Source: JAWCQZ01 sp038869515 [NCBI: Halobacteria archaeon] (lineage in GTDB: Archaea; Halobacteriota; Syntropharchaeia; JACQPP01). From it: 31,207 bases of DNA. The stretch is taken from the NCBI GenBank assembly GCA_038869515.1, contig JAWCQZ010000003.1, positions 1-31,207 on the forward strand, read 5' to 3'. The notes under the pieces were generated by a model, which worked only from the letters and a program-made list of their open reading frames with translations, did no database searches and was not told where the DNA came from. A program made the position numbers and the translations under genes. Positions within the stretch are counted from its first letter, which is position 1. Each line of letters opens with the position of its first letter. Positions 1 to 6,970 of the stretch are shown here, one piece after another.

Positions 1-55
<55 letters not shown>

Positions 56-63
56 GGCGACAG

Positions 64-138
64 TGGGCCCGCCCAGATTTGAACTGGGGACCTCCCGGTT
101 ATCAGCCGGGCGCACCAACCTGGCTATGCTACGGGCCC
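64..138 (-). tRNA. tRNA-Ile (anticodon GAU)
   Basis: Read on the minus strand this folds as a cloverleaf. The acceptor stem GGGCCCG pairs with CGGGCCC. The anticodon arm CCCGG-CTGATAA-CCGGG carries GAU, and the T arm CCCAG-TTCAAAT-CTGGG is complete. Position 64 supplies the discriminator A. CCA is not encoded, as is usual in archaea. There is no intron. A weak TATA-like stretch (GAATAGTAAAG on the minus strand, about 150-160) lies roughly 20 nt upstream. The 3' end points towards the contig edge. Confidence 0.95.
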
Positions 139-303
139 AAGGTAGCCACTTTACTATTCATCCACGCGGCCCCTCGGCTTCCGCCATCGCTCCCTGCCGG
201 AGCCGCCAACGGCTCCTCGGGACCGGGTGGATTCATGCGGTTGCCTGTGGGGTCATGGGTAAAGAAGATTCTGGGGAAGAAGCGAACCAGCGAAGCCACA
301 TGG
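139..303. other. Intergenic region between toxin gene and tRNA-Ile
   Basis: This 165-base stretch lies downstream of the AbiEii-like gene and upstream of tRNA-Ile, both on the minus strand. Apart from the weak TATA-like sequence near the tRNA I see no gene. Open frames across it have no recognisable protein features. Confidence 0.5.
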
Positions 304-1038
304 CTACCCGAAGCCAACAGCCTCCCGCAACTCTGCAACTCGCTTCTGAGCCCTCTTCTGCCCTGCTTCGGACAGGGCCTGCCGGTAACGGCCCGCCCAA
401 TCGTCCCGAAACTTCTTGCCCGCAACCATCTTGGCGAGGGCGTCCAGGCGGCTGCTGCAAAACTCCCCGAGGTTTGCGGACTGGATCAGTTCCCGCAACA
501 CATCCGTGTCCGGGAGCCCCCGGTCAAGCAGGGAGGTTGCCACGTCTTCGAAATCGAGGGCACGGGCGCTGATGAGTTTCAGGAGAAACAGGTCCTCCCT
601 GCTGGCGACCCTCGCCTGCGCCGTTTTCCCGAATTCGTCGCGCACCGCCTCCATCCGAGCCCGTCCCAGGAACCCCTCGTCAATGGGATAGAGGACTCCC
701 GACCGGCGGTCTTCGACAGCTCCGAAAAGGAAATCGGCGCTGACGGCAAACTCAAACTTCCCGAACCTTCCCACGGGCTTCTCGTAGCGCAGGAAGGCCC
801 GCCGCGGGTCCGCCTCCTCCCGTTGCAGGGCGTAGCCCGGAGGCATCAAGCCCTTGACTCTCCCCATGCTCTCCAAGCCCTGAACGGCGAAATCGCAGTC
901 CTCCGAATAGCGCAGGTGGTCCATGTAGGCGCGCATGGCGTAGCCGCCGATGAGGCAGAGCCCTGGCGCCGTGGAAAGTCCGAGCAGGTTCAGCGCCTCT
1001 TTCTCGCGCGCCCGGGCGCCCTCAACCCAAGAGGTCAA
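304..1038 (-). CDS. AbiEii-like nucleotidyltransferase toxin
   Basis: Putative toxin of a type IV (AbiE-type) toxin-antitoxin pair. In the family such enzymes are DNA polymerase-beta-like nucleotidyltransferases that act in the cytoplasm. The 244-residue product shows the expected N-terminal signature around residues 31-51: IGGYAMR, then about ten residues later SEDCDF, matching the family's GG...R...SEDxDF with two catalytic aspartates. A later REDLFLLKL...RALDFEDVATSLL block (about residues 146-173) matches the conserved K/RD helix of the family. The start is TTG and overlaps the stop of the upstream antitoxin gene by 3 nt (TTGA), which suggests translational coupling. The gene ends in TAG. 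The family assignment is solid; toxicity and substrate are inferred from characterised AbiE systems. Confidence 0.85.
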   Translation of the reverse strand: MTSWVEGARAREKEALNLLGLSTAPGLCLIGGYAMRAYMDHLRYSEDCDFAVQGLESMGRVKGLMPPGYALQREEADPRRAFLRYEKPVGRFGKFEFAVSADFLFGAVEDRRSGVLYPIDEGFLGRARMEAVRDEFGKTAQARVASREDLFLLKLISARALDFEDVATSLLDRGLPDTDVLRELIQSANLGEFCSSRLDALAKMVAGKKFRDDWAGRYRQALSEAGQKRAQKRVAELREAVGFG

Positions 1039-1931
1039 CGCGCCTCCATGACCAAGCGGGCAGCCTCGTCCGGATCAATTTGGGCGGCAACGCCCCACGA
1101 TTTCCGGATGTCGGCGTAAGGATCCCCCTTGTCCACCACTTGGCGCATGGCGGAGAACTCGAAGGGCGCCGGGTCGGCGGGCGACTTCCTGAACGGGGCC
1201 ATGGCGCGCTCCGGAAACAACTCTTCCCGGGCCTCCCGGTTCAATACCTCCATCAAGAACCCCAACGAGCGCGCCAACCCCGCCTTCCGGGCCTCCTCCG
1301 CCAACCTCGGGTAGTCAATGTCCTTCCGCCGCGCCATCAAGGCCATGGCCGCCTCCTGGTCTCTGCCCCGGTTCAATCCTTCCACCACCGCCTCCTCGGG
1401 CGGCTCCAACCAGTAGCCCTCGACCCGAACCCGCCGCCCGACATCTTCCGCCGGCGCCGTCCTGACTACCGCCACGTACCGGGCTCCGCGGGCCGGGAAA
1501 GTCCGCGACGCCTCGACGCCCCGCTTTCGGAACTCCATCATCCACGCCTGCTGGTCGCCCCGCGGGACTTTGATCTCGCAGACGTTCCCGGCGTCCCGCA
1601 TGAAGGCGGTGTAGAATCCCAAGGCCGTCGAGCCCGCGAACTTGTAGGGGCGGCCGTCTCCGAAACGCCCGACGACCTCGAAGGGGTGGGATGCAGGACC
1701 GGAGAAGGCAATCGCGCGGACGACCTCTTCGGGCGGCGTCAAGGCGTAGGCTCCCCGCTCCACCCGGCGGGCCCACCCCTTCGCCGCCAACGAGGACAAG
1801 AACTTGCGGACGCGGGCGTAGGACCAGCCCGGAAACATCTCGCGGCTGGACTCCACGCTGAAGGGGGCTGTCCGGTAAGCCCCATACAACTTGGAGTAAG
1901 CAAACCCGTCTTTTCGAGTTACCCAGTCCAT
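1035..1931 (-). CDS. AbiEi-like antitoxin / transcriptional regulator
   Basis: Putative antitoxin and autorepressor paired with the AbiEii-like gene that follows. The 298-residue protein starts with a winged-helix-like region (about residues 30-66, with YARVRKFLSSLAAKGWARRVERGAYAL), as in AbiEi antitoxins, which bind their own promoter and neutralise the toxin. The longer C-terminal part fits the family's second domain but I recognise no catalytic motif there. Gene order (antitoxin first) and the overlap with the next gene are typical of AbiE operons. The ATG at 1931 is supported by a TATA-like box at 1959-1966 on the same strand, which would leave only a few bases of leader. Autoregulation is known for the family and inferred here. 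Confidence 0.8.
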   Translation of the reverse strand: MDWVTRKDGFAYSKLYGAYRTAPFSVESSREMFPGWSYARVRKFLSSLAAKGWARRVERGAYALTPPEEVVRAIAFSGPASHPFEVVGRFGDGRPYKFAGSTALGFYTAFMRDAGNVCEIKVPRGDQQAWMMEFRKRGVEASRTFPARGARYVAVVRTAPAEDVGRRVRVEGYWLEPPEEAVVEGLNRGRDQEAAMALMARRKDIDYPRLAEEARKAGLARSLGFLMEVLNREAREELFPERAMAPFRKSPADPAPFEFSAMRQVVDKGDPYADIRKSWGVAAQIDPDEAARLVMEAR

Positions 1932-1958
1932 ATCATGTGAACCATTAATTCACAAACT

Positions 1959-1966
1959 ATTTAAAA
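1959..1966 (-). promoter_or_regulatory. TATA-like box of the AbiE operon
   Basis: On the minus strand the sequence TTTTAAAT lies about 30 nt upstream of the AbiEi ATG. It sits in a conspicuously AT-rich stretch within a GC-rich window. The spacing predicts a nearly leaderless transcript. Confidence 0.6.
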
Positions 1967-1980
1967 TCTACAATTGGGTA

Positions 1981-2034
1981 AAGCACAAGCAAGCATAGAA
2001 AGATTTAATACTAATTCAAGCACAAACAAGCACA
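1981..2034. repeat. Direct-repeat pair flanking a TATA box (candidate operator)
   Basis: AAGCACAAGCAAGCATA (1981-1997) and AAGCACAAACAAGCACA (2018-2034) agree at 15 of 17 positions and start 37 bp apart. Each copy also contains shorter CAAGCA repeats. A TATA-like ATTTAATA (2003-2010) lies between them. The pair therefore brackets the promoter of the plus-strand gene at 2042 and lies close behind the divergent AbiE promoter. This is the layout expected of a repressor operator. The binding protein could be AbiEi or the ribbon-helix-helix protein encoded next door; which one is not visible. Confidence 0.55.
2003..2010 (+). promoter_or_regulatory. TATA-like box for the RHH-type gene
   Basis: ATTTAATA is preceded by a purine-rich BRE-like GAAAG and lies about 35 nt upstream of the ATG at 2042. 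It predicts a leader of roughly 9 nt that ends in AGAAG just before the start codon. Confidence 0.55.
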
Positions 2035-2041
2035 AAAGAAG

Positions 2042-3130
2042 ATGCCTAAGTACATAATCAACATCGAGCCGAACGTGGACCGCAGGGCAAGGCAAAAAAT
2101 CGACAGCGGCGAATATGGGAGCCTCGACCATCTCATCTCCGTCTCCCTGGAGAACCAGTTGCGGGCGGAGGAGTGGGGTGTTCGGGCCTGGACCGCCCCC
2201 GCGTCCGCAGCGCCAAAGCCTCCCAAAGCCGTTTCCGGGCTCCCCAGGCGTGCGCCCACGGTGTCCCCGCCGGTCAGGGCGCTTCCTGCGCCAGGCCAAG
2301 CCCCATCCAGAACCCCGGCCGCAATTTCCATGCCCGCCCGCACGGGCAGCCCGGTCCCGGAACCCGAAGACTCCGAGCTGATGGGGCGGATTCTCTGGGG
2401 CCAGCACTACCGCTTCCTGCCCAGCAAGCCCGCCCTGCGGGTGCTGGCCGGCCTCTGCGCGGACGGCCTTCCCACCCTTGCCGTCTTCAAGGACCGGGCG
2501 TGCGAAGCCGCGGAGGCCGTCGGGCTTAGCCTCGCAGAGAAAGACAGGACCCTCGGCAAGAAGTTCGGGGAGAAGTTCTCCACGAGCTTCCCCGAACCCG
2601 AGGAGAAGAGCAGGCGCCGCTACCGGGACCAGTACCTCGCCTACGTGCGCCCCACGGACGGCAAGGTGGACGGCCTCCTGTCCCGGCTCAAGTTCATCAA
2701 GATAATGGCGGAAGGAGGTACCCACAAGGTCGGAATCACCAAGAGCGGGCTCGATTTCGCAGTCCTCCAGAACCCCGTCCTCGACGGCGCAGGCAACGGA
2801 TCTCTCCTCTCGGACCAGGAGGCCGACTTCCTCATCCGCCACATCCGGGCCAGAATCCCGGAGGAGGCCAGGCACATGGACATGATGCTGCGCCTCATCG
2901 GCGAGGGCGTGGCCTCCCGGGAGCGGCTGAATAGCCGGATGGGGGAATTCTACAGGGCCTACCAGGACGTGGACAACCCCTGGACCCCCGCCCATGTGAA
3001 CACCATGCGGGCGGGGCTTCTCAGCCGCCTCTACGAACTGGGGCTGGTGGACAAAACAAAGCACGGGCTGAACGTCACCTACTGGCTCACCGAAAGAGGT
3101 AAGAAATGTCAGAGTAGCCTACGACAATGA
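2042..3130 (+). CDS. Putative ribbon-helix-helix DNA-binding protein
   Basis: I do not recognise a named family for the full 362-residue protein. Its first 40 residues (starting PKYIINIEPNVDRRARQKI, then a serine/leucine-rich helix SLDHLISVSLENQL) look like a ribbon-helix-helix fold: a short beta strand followed by two amphipathic helices. A Pro/Ala-rich linker covers about residues 52-115. The remainder is helical and charged. Its last 65 residues resemble a winged-helix domain (LNSRMGEFYRAY ... AGLLSRLYELGLV ... WLTERGKK). It is divergent from the AbiE pair across a 110-bp AT-rich region with repeats, so it may regulate itself, the toxin-antitoxin pair, or both. A DNA-binding role is inference from fold-like patterns. 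Confidence 0.65.
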   Translation: MPKYIINIEPNVDRRARQKIDSGEYGSLDHLISVSLENQLRAEEWGVRAWTAPASAAPKPPKAVSGLPRRAPTVSPPVRALPAPGQAPSRTPAAISMPARTGSPVPEPEDSELMGRILWGQHYRFLPSKPALRVLAGLCADGLPTLAVFKDRACEAAEAVGLSLAEKDRTLGKKFGEKFSTSFPEPEEKSRRRYRDQYLAYVRPTDGKVDGLLSRLKFIKIMAEGGTHKVGITKSGLDFAVLQNPVLDGAGNGSLLSDQEADFLIRHIRARIPEEARHMDMMLRLIGEGVASRERLNSRMGEFYRAYQDVDNPWTPAHVNTMRAGLLSRLYELGLVDKTKHGLNVTYWLTERGKKCQSSLRQ

Positions 3131-3694
3131 CGAGTGAAAAACAGTCATACAAACGAGGGAAATGCCCCAACAGTTTGTACATTCCATGGTCCAACTTTTC
3201 CGCAGCCGCTCTCTCCACCGACTATGCCTACCGCTTCGCAACATCCCGGACAGTTTCTTCCCCCGATTTCACGCCATGCGGGATTTCTCGACGGACCGCG
3301 CGCTCGGCGCCCTACTCGGCGCTCGCTTCGCTCGCGCCTCGTCGGCGGCTGTGGTGTGCGCTCGCAAAGCTCGCGCACACCACACAAATGCCGCCTACGG
3401 GCGCCTTCGCGCCGCGGTCCTTGCGCTTGCAGCAGCGAGGCGGGGCCCAGCGCCATTTTCGGTGCGAGCCCCGAGCGCAGCGCGAGCAGTCGGGAGGATG
3501 GGTGTCTCGAATGCCAGGAAGCGGTAGGGCTATCCGAAGCTATCGAAAAGAACCAGAGTCCGACTTTTGATTTTCCGGCACGTCGTGGCACGGGCAGAAG
3601 CAGTTGAACTCCGGGTCGTAGGAGGGGACCCGCGGTCCGGTGGGGTCGGGCGGGTGTCGGCAACTGCGGCAGAAGGGGTTGCGGCGCGGGAGCC
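3131..3694. other. Gene-poor stretch rich in inverted repeats
   Basis: This 560-base stretch has overlapping open frames on both strands, but none gives protein-like sequence except the end of one minus-strand frame (see findings). It is rich in GCTCGC/GCGAGC motifs that form hairpins. It could be a decayed gene, an island boundary, or a structured untranslated region. Confidence 0.4.
3351..3383. repeat. Perfect 11-bp inverted repeat
   Basis: GTGGTGTGCGC (3351-3361) and GCGCACACCAC (3373-3383) are exact reverse complements separated by 11 bases. A smaller GGCGC...GCGCC dyad lies just upstream near 3318-3338. The hairpin is outside any convincing gene, about 220 nt after the stop of the plus-strand gene, which is rather far for a simple terminator. 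Confidence 0.6.
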
Positions 3695-3952
3695 CTACTT
3701 CGGGACAAGGCCGGCCGCCTCGTCGCGAGGCGAGGAGGCGGAGGGAGTCGAAGAGGGCCCGGCGGCCCCTCCAGTGGCTTGCCTCATCTTCCGCCTCCGC
3801 CGCGCGACCCAGACGACGGCCACGAGGAGGGCGGCGACCGAACCGACGGCGACCGCGGGGGAGAGGAAGAGGCCGAGAAGGAGGATGAATGCGGCCTGGG
3901 CCACCACGATGGTCCAGACGAGCCGGAGAGCGGTCCGGAGGCGGGGGTCCAT
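3695..3952 (-). CDS. Small two-helix membrane protein, hypothetical
   Basis: The 85-residue product begins MDPRLRTALRLVW. It has two hydrophobic segments (about residues 9-28 and 31-47), a basic VARRRRKMR stop-transfer stretch and a Ser/Pro-rich tail. No family is recognised. An in-frame ATG at 3979 would add nine residues. I prefer 3952 because a weak A-rich box (GAAAAAGG) lies about 28 nt upstream, but the choice is uncertain. The frame is open further upstream to 4336, but that part looks like non-coding translation. Downstream, a different frame carries a Cys-rich zinc-ribbon-like end, so a frameshift is possible (see findings). It is divergent from the membrane protein gene at 4116. Confidence 0.5.
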   Translation of the reverse strand: MDPRLRTALRLVWTIVVAQAAFILLLGLFLSPAVAVGSVAALLVAVVWVARRRRKMRQATGGAAGPSSTPSASSPRDEAAGLVPK

Positions 3953-4060
3953 GGGGCCCCAACGGGAGGGACAGGTCATTCCTTTTTCGGTTCCTGGGCC
4001 TTCGCGAGACTCCGGGAAGGGGCGAAAATCGGGCTGCGGGCGTTGAATCGGGGACCGATA

Positions 4061-4075
4061 GGTGACGTCGTCACC
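4061..4075. promoter_or_regulatory. Palindrome between divergent membrane-protein genes
   Basis: GGTGAC-GTC-GTCACC is an inverted repeat with perfect 6-bp arms. It lies about 10 bp upstream of the TATA-like box of the gene at 4116 and between that gene and the divergent one at 3952. This is a plausible binding site for a dimeric regulator, but no regulator is identified. Confidence 0.4.
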
Positions 4076-4085
4076 GACCGGCGTG

Positions 4086-4093
4086 GAATATGG
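4086..4093 (+). promoter_or_regulatory. TATA-like box for the gene at 4116
   Basis: GAATATGG lies about 26 nt upstream of the ATG at 4116. That spacing decides the start: the upstream in-frame ATG at 4062 would precede the promoter. Confidence 0.45.
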
Positions 4094-4115
4094 AGACAGG
4101 AGACGCACGGGGACC

Positions 4116-4727
4116 ATGGGTTGGGGTTTGCGTCTGGCGGTTTCGGGGGTGGTCCTCGCGGCAATCGTGGGCCTCGCCGCGGACCTGGCGAAGCCCCCGG
4201 ACGGGGGGGCGGTTTCGGGGCCTCCCCAATACTCCCCCCTCCGTGAGATTGTCCGGACCTTTGCGGTAAGCGTCACCGGCGTCGCCCTCAATGCCCTCGG
4301 CGCCCCCGGGGGCGGCGAAGGGACGGAGCCCGGCACGGAGGGCGTCCTCTACCTGCTCGGGCCGCCGGTGGAGGGCTTCCCCCTCCCCTCCTGGGCCGTG
4401 CTCGTCGGGGCGGCCCTCCTGCTGGCGGCGATGGTGTCGCGGACCCTCCACCGGAGGCCCGCCTACGCCCCCGTCCCGGAACCCGCCGAGGGCCGCGAGG
4501 CGCCCCTCCTCTTCGCGGCGCCCTCCCGGGGGCCCCTCTTCAAGCAGACGGTCATCTACGTGAACCTCGCGCCGCGATGGGGCGGCCTGGGGCCCACGCC
4601 GCGGGGGCGGGCGGCTCCCCGGCCGGCCGGGGGCGCGGGGCCCCGGAGGCTCCAGGGAGTTCTGGAGGCGCCCCGGAGCGCGCCCTTCTGGAGCAGCGCC
4701 CTGGTGCTCCCCTACGGCGAGCCTTGA
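4116..4727 (+). CDS. Membrane protein, hypothetical
   Basis: No family recognised. The 203-residue protein begins MGWGLRLAVSGVVLAAIVG, a hydrophobic segment that could be an anchor or uncleaved signal. A second clear membrane helix follows at about residues 91-109 (LPSWAVLVGAALLLAAM). Between them is an extracytoplasmic-looking stretch. The C-terminal 80 residues are Pro/Arg/Gly-rich and probably cytoplasmic and disordered. The start at 4116 is preferred over an in-frame ATG 54 nt upstream because the TATA-like box sits between the two. Coding status is supported by the membrane-protein pattern rather than homology. Confidence 0.55.
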   Translation: MGWGLRLAVSGVVLAAIVGLAADLAKPPDGGAVSGPPQYSPLREIVRTFAVSVTGVALNALGAPGGGEGTEPGTEGVLYLLGPPVEGFPLPSWAVLVGAALLLAAMVSRTLHRRPAYAPVPEPAEGREAPLLFAAPSRGPLFKQTVIYVNLAPRWGGLGPTPRGRAAPRPAGGAGPRRLQGVLEAPRSAPFWSSALVLPYGEP

Positions 4728-4877
4728 GCGGCCGGTTCTCCGGGAGACAGCGTCGCGCGTTGCCGACGGGGCGTCAAACCTCCGCTGCAGACGGCTCGCG
4801 CGCGAACGCCTTCCGTCGCGCACAAGGGGCCTGCGACAAGACCGAACGCATTTAAGCAAAGGCCCCCACCGGCCCCC
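4728..4877 (+). promoter_or_regulatory. Intergenic region with promoter of the EMC6-like gene
   Basis: A BRE/TATA-like CGCATTTAAGC (box at about 4850-4856) sits 25-28 nt upstream of the ATG at 4878, so the transcript should be leaderless. I see nothing else in these 150 bases. Confidence 0.5.
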
Positions 4878-5195
4878 ATGAGCAGGCGCCGGGCCAAGGA
4901 ACGGGAGAAGCCGAAGGAGGGGGAGAAGCCCGGGGGGCCCACGGAGCCATCCCCGGCCCTCCCGAAGGCGCTCCTCCCCGTCTCCATCGGGGCCGCCACG
5001 GGCCTCATCAGCCACGCCTCGGGCTCGGCGGGGGGCGGCATCGCCCTGCTCTTCATCGGCTTCATGCTGCTCCGGCCCCTGGCCCTGCAGATGAAGGTGG
5101 GCTACGAGGGGGGGAGGGAGTGGGCAGGGGCGCTCTGGTTCACGTTCAACACGTGGTTCCTCGTGTGGGCGGGGATGCGGATGGCGCTGGGGTAG
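4878..5195 (+). CDS. EMC6-like small membrane protein
   Basis: The 105-residue protein has a charged, Lys/Glu/Pro-rich cytoplasmic N-terminus (residues 1-28). Three hydrophobic segments follow (about 30-46, 52-68 and 84-103), with WAGALWFTFNTWFLVWAGMRM in the last. The layout and the FxTWFxVW-type motif match small archaeal proteins annotated as EMC6-like; in eukaryotes EMC6 is part of the ER membrane protein insertase. A role in membrane-protein insertion is inference from that resemblance. The start is supported by a TATA-like box 26 nt upstream. The gene ends 8 nt from the convergent radical SAM gene. Confidence 0.65.
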   Translation: MSRRRAKEREKPKEGEKPGGPTEPSPALPKALLPVSIGAATGLISHASGSAGGGIALLFIGFMLLRPLALQMKVGYEGGREWAGALWFTFNTWFLVWAGMRMALG

Positions 5196-5203
5196 CCGCC
5201 CCT

Positions 5204-6895
5204 CTAGGCCAGACCGGACCAAGCGGCCACCTGCCGCCCGATTTCGGCGTCGTCCAACGCCCTTTCCACCTCTCGGCGGGAGTTGAGGGGCCTCCCCGCC
5301 GCCAGCCGCGCCGCCCTCCGCGCCCCCACCCCGGGCAGCATCGCCAGCGTCTTCAGGTGCGCCCGGTTGAGGTCCACCGGCAGCGCGACGCCGGTCACCG
5401 ACCGCATGCCGTAATCGCAGATGACCGCGTCGGCGCGGGAGCGCAGCGGCAGGTTTCCGGGCATTCCGACCAGCAGCGGGTAGGAGCCGAGTTGCCGCCC
5501 GAAGGTGAGGCCGTTTTCGTGGAGTTCCAGCCGGATGTCCCGGAGCACGGTCCCCGGCGGGACCACCCGGCGCAGCATCGGCCGGTCCACCTCTCTCCGG
5601 ATGCGCTCTTTCCACATCTTGAAGAGCGCCCGGTGGCGGCGCATGACGCGGTCGCCCACCTTCCACATCGGGGTCCCCCTCATGGGCGCCACCTGCCGAA
5701 GGTTGATGCGCCGCACCATGAGGCCGGCGTCGAGAACCCGCTTGAGGAACGCGTGGTTCAGCCGGTAGGTCTCCGCGGTCTCCCCCTGGAGCCCGAAGAC
5801 GAAGTTGAGCCCGGGGAGGAGCCGGGGCATCCCGTTCGAGTCCCGCGCCGCGCCCGCCCCGTTGAGGATGCGAACCGCCTCGAAGACCTGCTCGGGGAGG
5901 GCGTGGAGGTTGTTCGCCTTCACCACCTTCGGGTCGGCGGTCTCGCCCCCGAAGGCCGCGACGTCGCCGCCGGTGTTGTACTCGGCGATGGCCCGCGCCA
6001 CCTCGCGTCCCTCATCCGGGTGCTCGGCGATGAAGGCGGGGTCGGCGTTGTCCATGTGGAGGGTCTTCAGGCCGGGGGCGGCGGCCCGGATGGCGCGGTA
6101 GAGCCTCCGGATGGCTTCCGGGTCGGGACGCGCCTCCTCCGACTTGAGCCCGTCGGCGCCGTAGGCGAAGAGGTCGGGCTGGTCGCCGAGGCGGAAGTGG
6201 ACCGCCCCGGCCCGGTGAAGGGCGCCGATTTCGGCGGCGATGTCCTCCACGGAGCGGGAGTCGGGGATCCCGTACTGCGGCTCGACGCAGAAGGCGCACT
6301 TGCGCCAGAGGCAACCGCGGTAGGTCTCGATTTCGCAGAGGGTGTCGGGCATGTCGGGGTGCTGGGGGAGGATGGCCGCCCCCTCGGCGGCCCACCGGCC
6401 GAGTTCGCGCCGGGGGACCCGCCGGTCGGGGTCGGCCCCCTCGACGGAGCCCCCGGCCGCCAGGTCGGCCACCGCCCCCTCGATGTCGCCCCGGACCACC
6501 AGGTCGAACGCCTCCTCCGGCAGCAACTCGGCCTTCTGCCCGCCGGTCATCCCGAAGCCGAAACGGGCGAGGGGGCCGCCGAAGACCTTCACGGGTCCGG
6601 AAATCCGCGAGACCATGGAGATGACCTCCCCGGGCCCCGCCGGCGTCCCGCCGATGTACTTTCCGGGGACCGCGATGCCTCCGATCCCGACCAGGAGGTC
6701 GCGCCTCGAGAAGGCCTCCAGGAGGGAGGGGTCCCGCCGCACCTGGTCCACCGTCCGGTAGAGAATCTCCTTGACGCCGTTGCACCGCAGGGCCCCGGCG
6801 ACGTATCGGGGGTAGGTCGCGAGATAGGGCGGGACCCCCAGGCAGGAGGGCTCGTCCACGTAGAAATCGAGGATGGCGGCGGATTCGAACTTCAT
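5204..6895 (-). CDS. Radical SAM protein with C-terminal helix-hairpin-helix (COG1031 type)
   Basis: A 563-residue cytoplasmic protein with an N-terminal cobalamin-domain-like region (about 1-170, including VGIGGIAVPGKYIGG). The radical SAM core has its cluster cysteines at C195, C200 and C203 in RGCLWRKCAFCVEP. It continues with HFRLGDQPDLFAY and an EYNTGGDVAAFGGETAD stretch, all characteristic of the archaeal COG1031 group. The last 50 residues (LPGVGARRAARLAAGRP) form a helix-hairpin-helix, a nucleic-acid-binding motif. The cysteine spacing C-x4-C-x2-C differs by one from the canonical C-x3-C-x2-C. The reaction is unknown; the HhH suggests a nucleic acid substrate (inference). A T-rich TATA-like box at 6921-6928 lies about 30 nt upstream of the ATG. 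Confidence 0.88.
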   Translation of the reverse strand: MKFESAAILDFYVDEPSCLGVPPYLATYPRYVAGALRCNGVKEILYRTVDQVRRDPSLLEAFSRRDLLVGIGGIAVPGKYIGGTPAGPGEVISMVSRISGPVKVFGGPLARFGFGMTGGQKAELLPEEAFDLVVRGDIEGAVADLAAGGSVEGADPDRRVPRRELGRWAAEGAAILPQHPDMPDTLCEIETYRGCLWRKCAFCVEPQYGIPDSRSVEDIAAEIGALHRAGAVHFRLGDQPDLFAYGADGLKSEEARPDPEAIRRLYRAIRAAAPGLKTLHMDNADPAFIAEHPDEGREVARAIAEYNTGGDVAAFGGETADPKVVKANNLHALPEQVFEAVRILNGAGAARDSNGMPRLLPGLNFVFGLQGETAETYRLNHAFLKRVLDAGLMVRRINLRQVAPMRGTPMWKVGDRVMRRHRALFKMWKERIRREVDRPMLRRVVPPGTVLRDIRLELHENGLTFGRQLGSYPLLVGMPGNLPLRSRADAVICDYGMRSVTGVALPVDLNRAHLKTLAMLPGVGARRAARLAAGRPLNSRREVERALDDAEIGRQVAAWSGLA

Positions 6896-6920
6896 GGTTG
6901 CTCCGGTTGTGTGCCGCGTT

Positions 6921-6928
6921 CAAAAAAA
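6921..6928 (-). promoter_or_regulatory. TATA-like box of the radical SAM gene
   Basis: On the minus strand CTTTTTTTGAACG lies about 26-33 nt upstream of the ATG at 6895, consistent with a nearly leaderless transcript. Confidence 0.45.
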
Positions 6929-6970
6929 GGTGGGGGCGGGATCCATGAGCCCCCTCGCCCCGGCGACAGT

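Noticed and set aside
64-138. tRNA-Ile as an integration (att) site for an island carrying the toxin-antitoxin pair
   Set aside because: The tRNA 3' end faces the contig edge, away from the pair, and I found no integrase and no second copy of the tRNA end in the window.
63-572. Plus-strand frames across tRNA-Ile and the toxin gene
   Set aside because: They overlap a tRNA and a better supported minus-strand CDS; the translation is not protein-like.
3127-3607. Short overlapping frames after the RHH-type gene
   Set aside because: Several frames overlap on both strands with no protein-like features, so I left the stretch as gene-poor.
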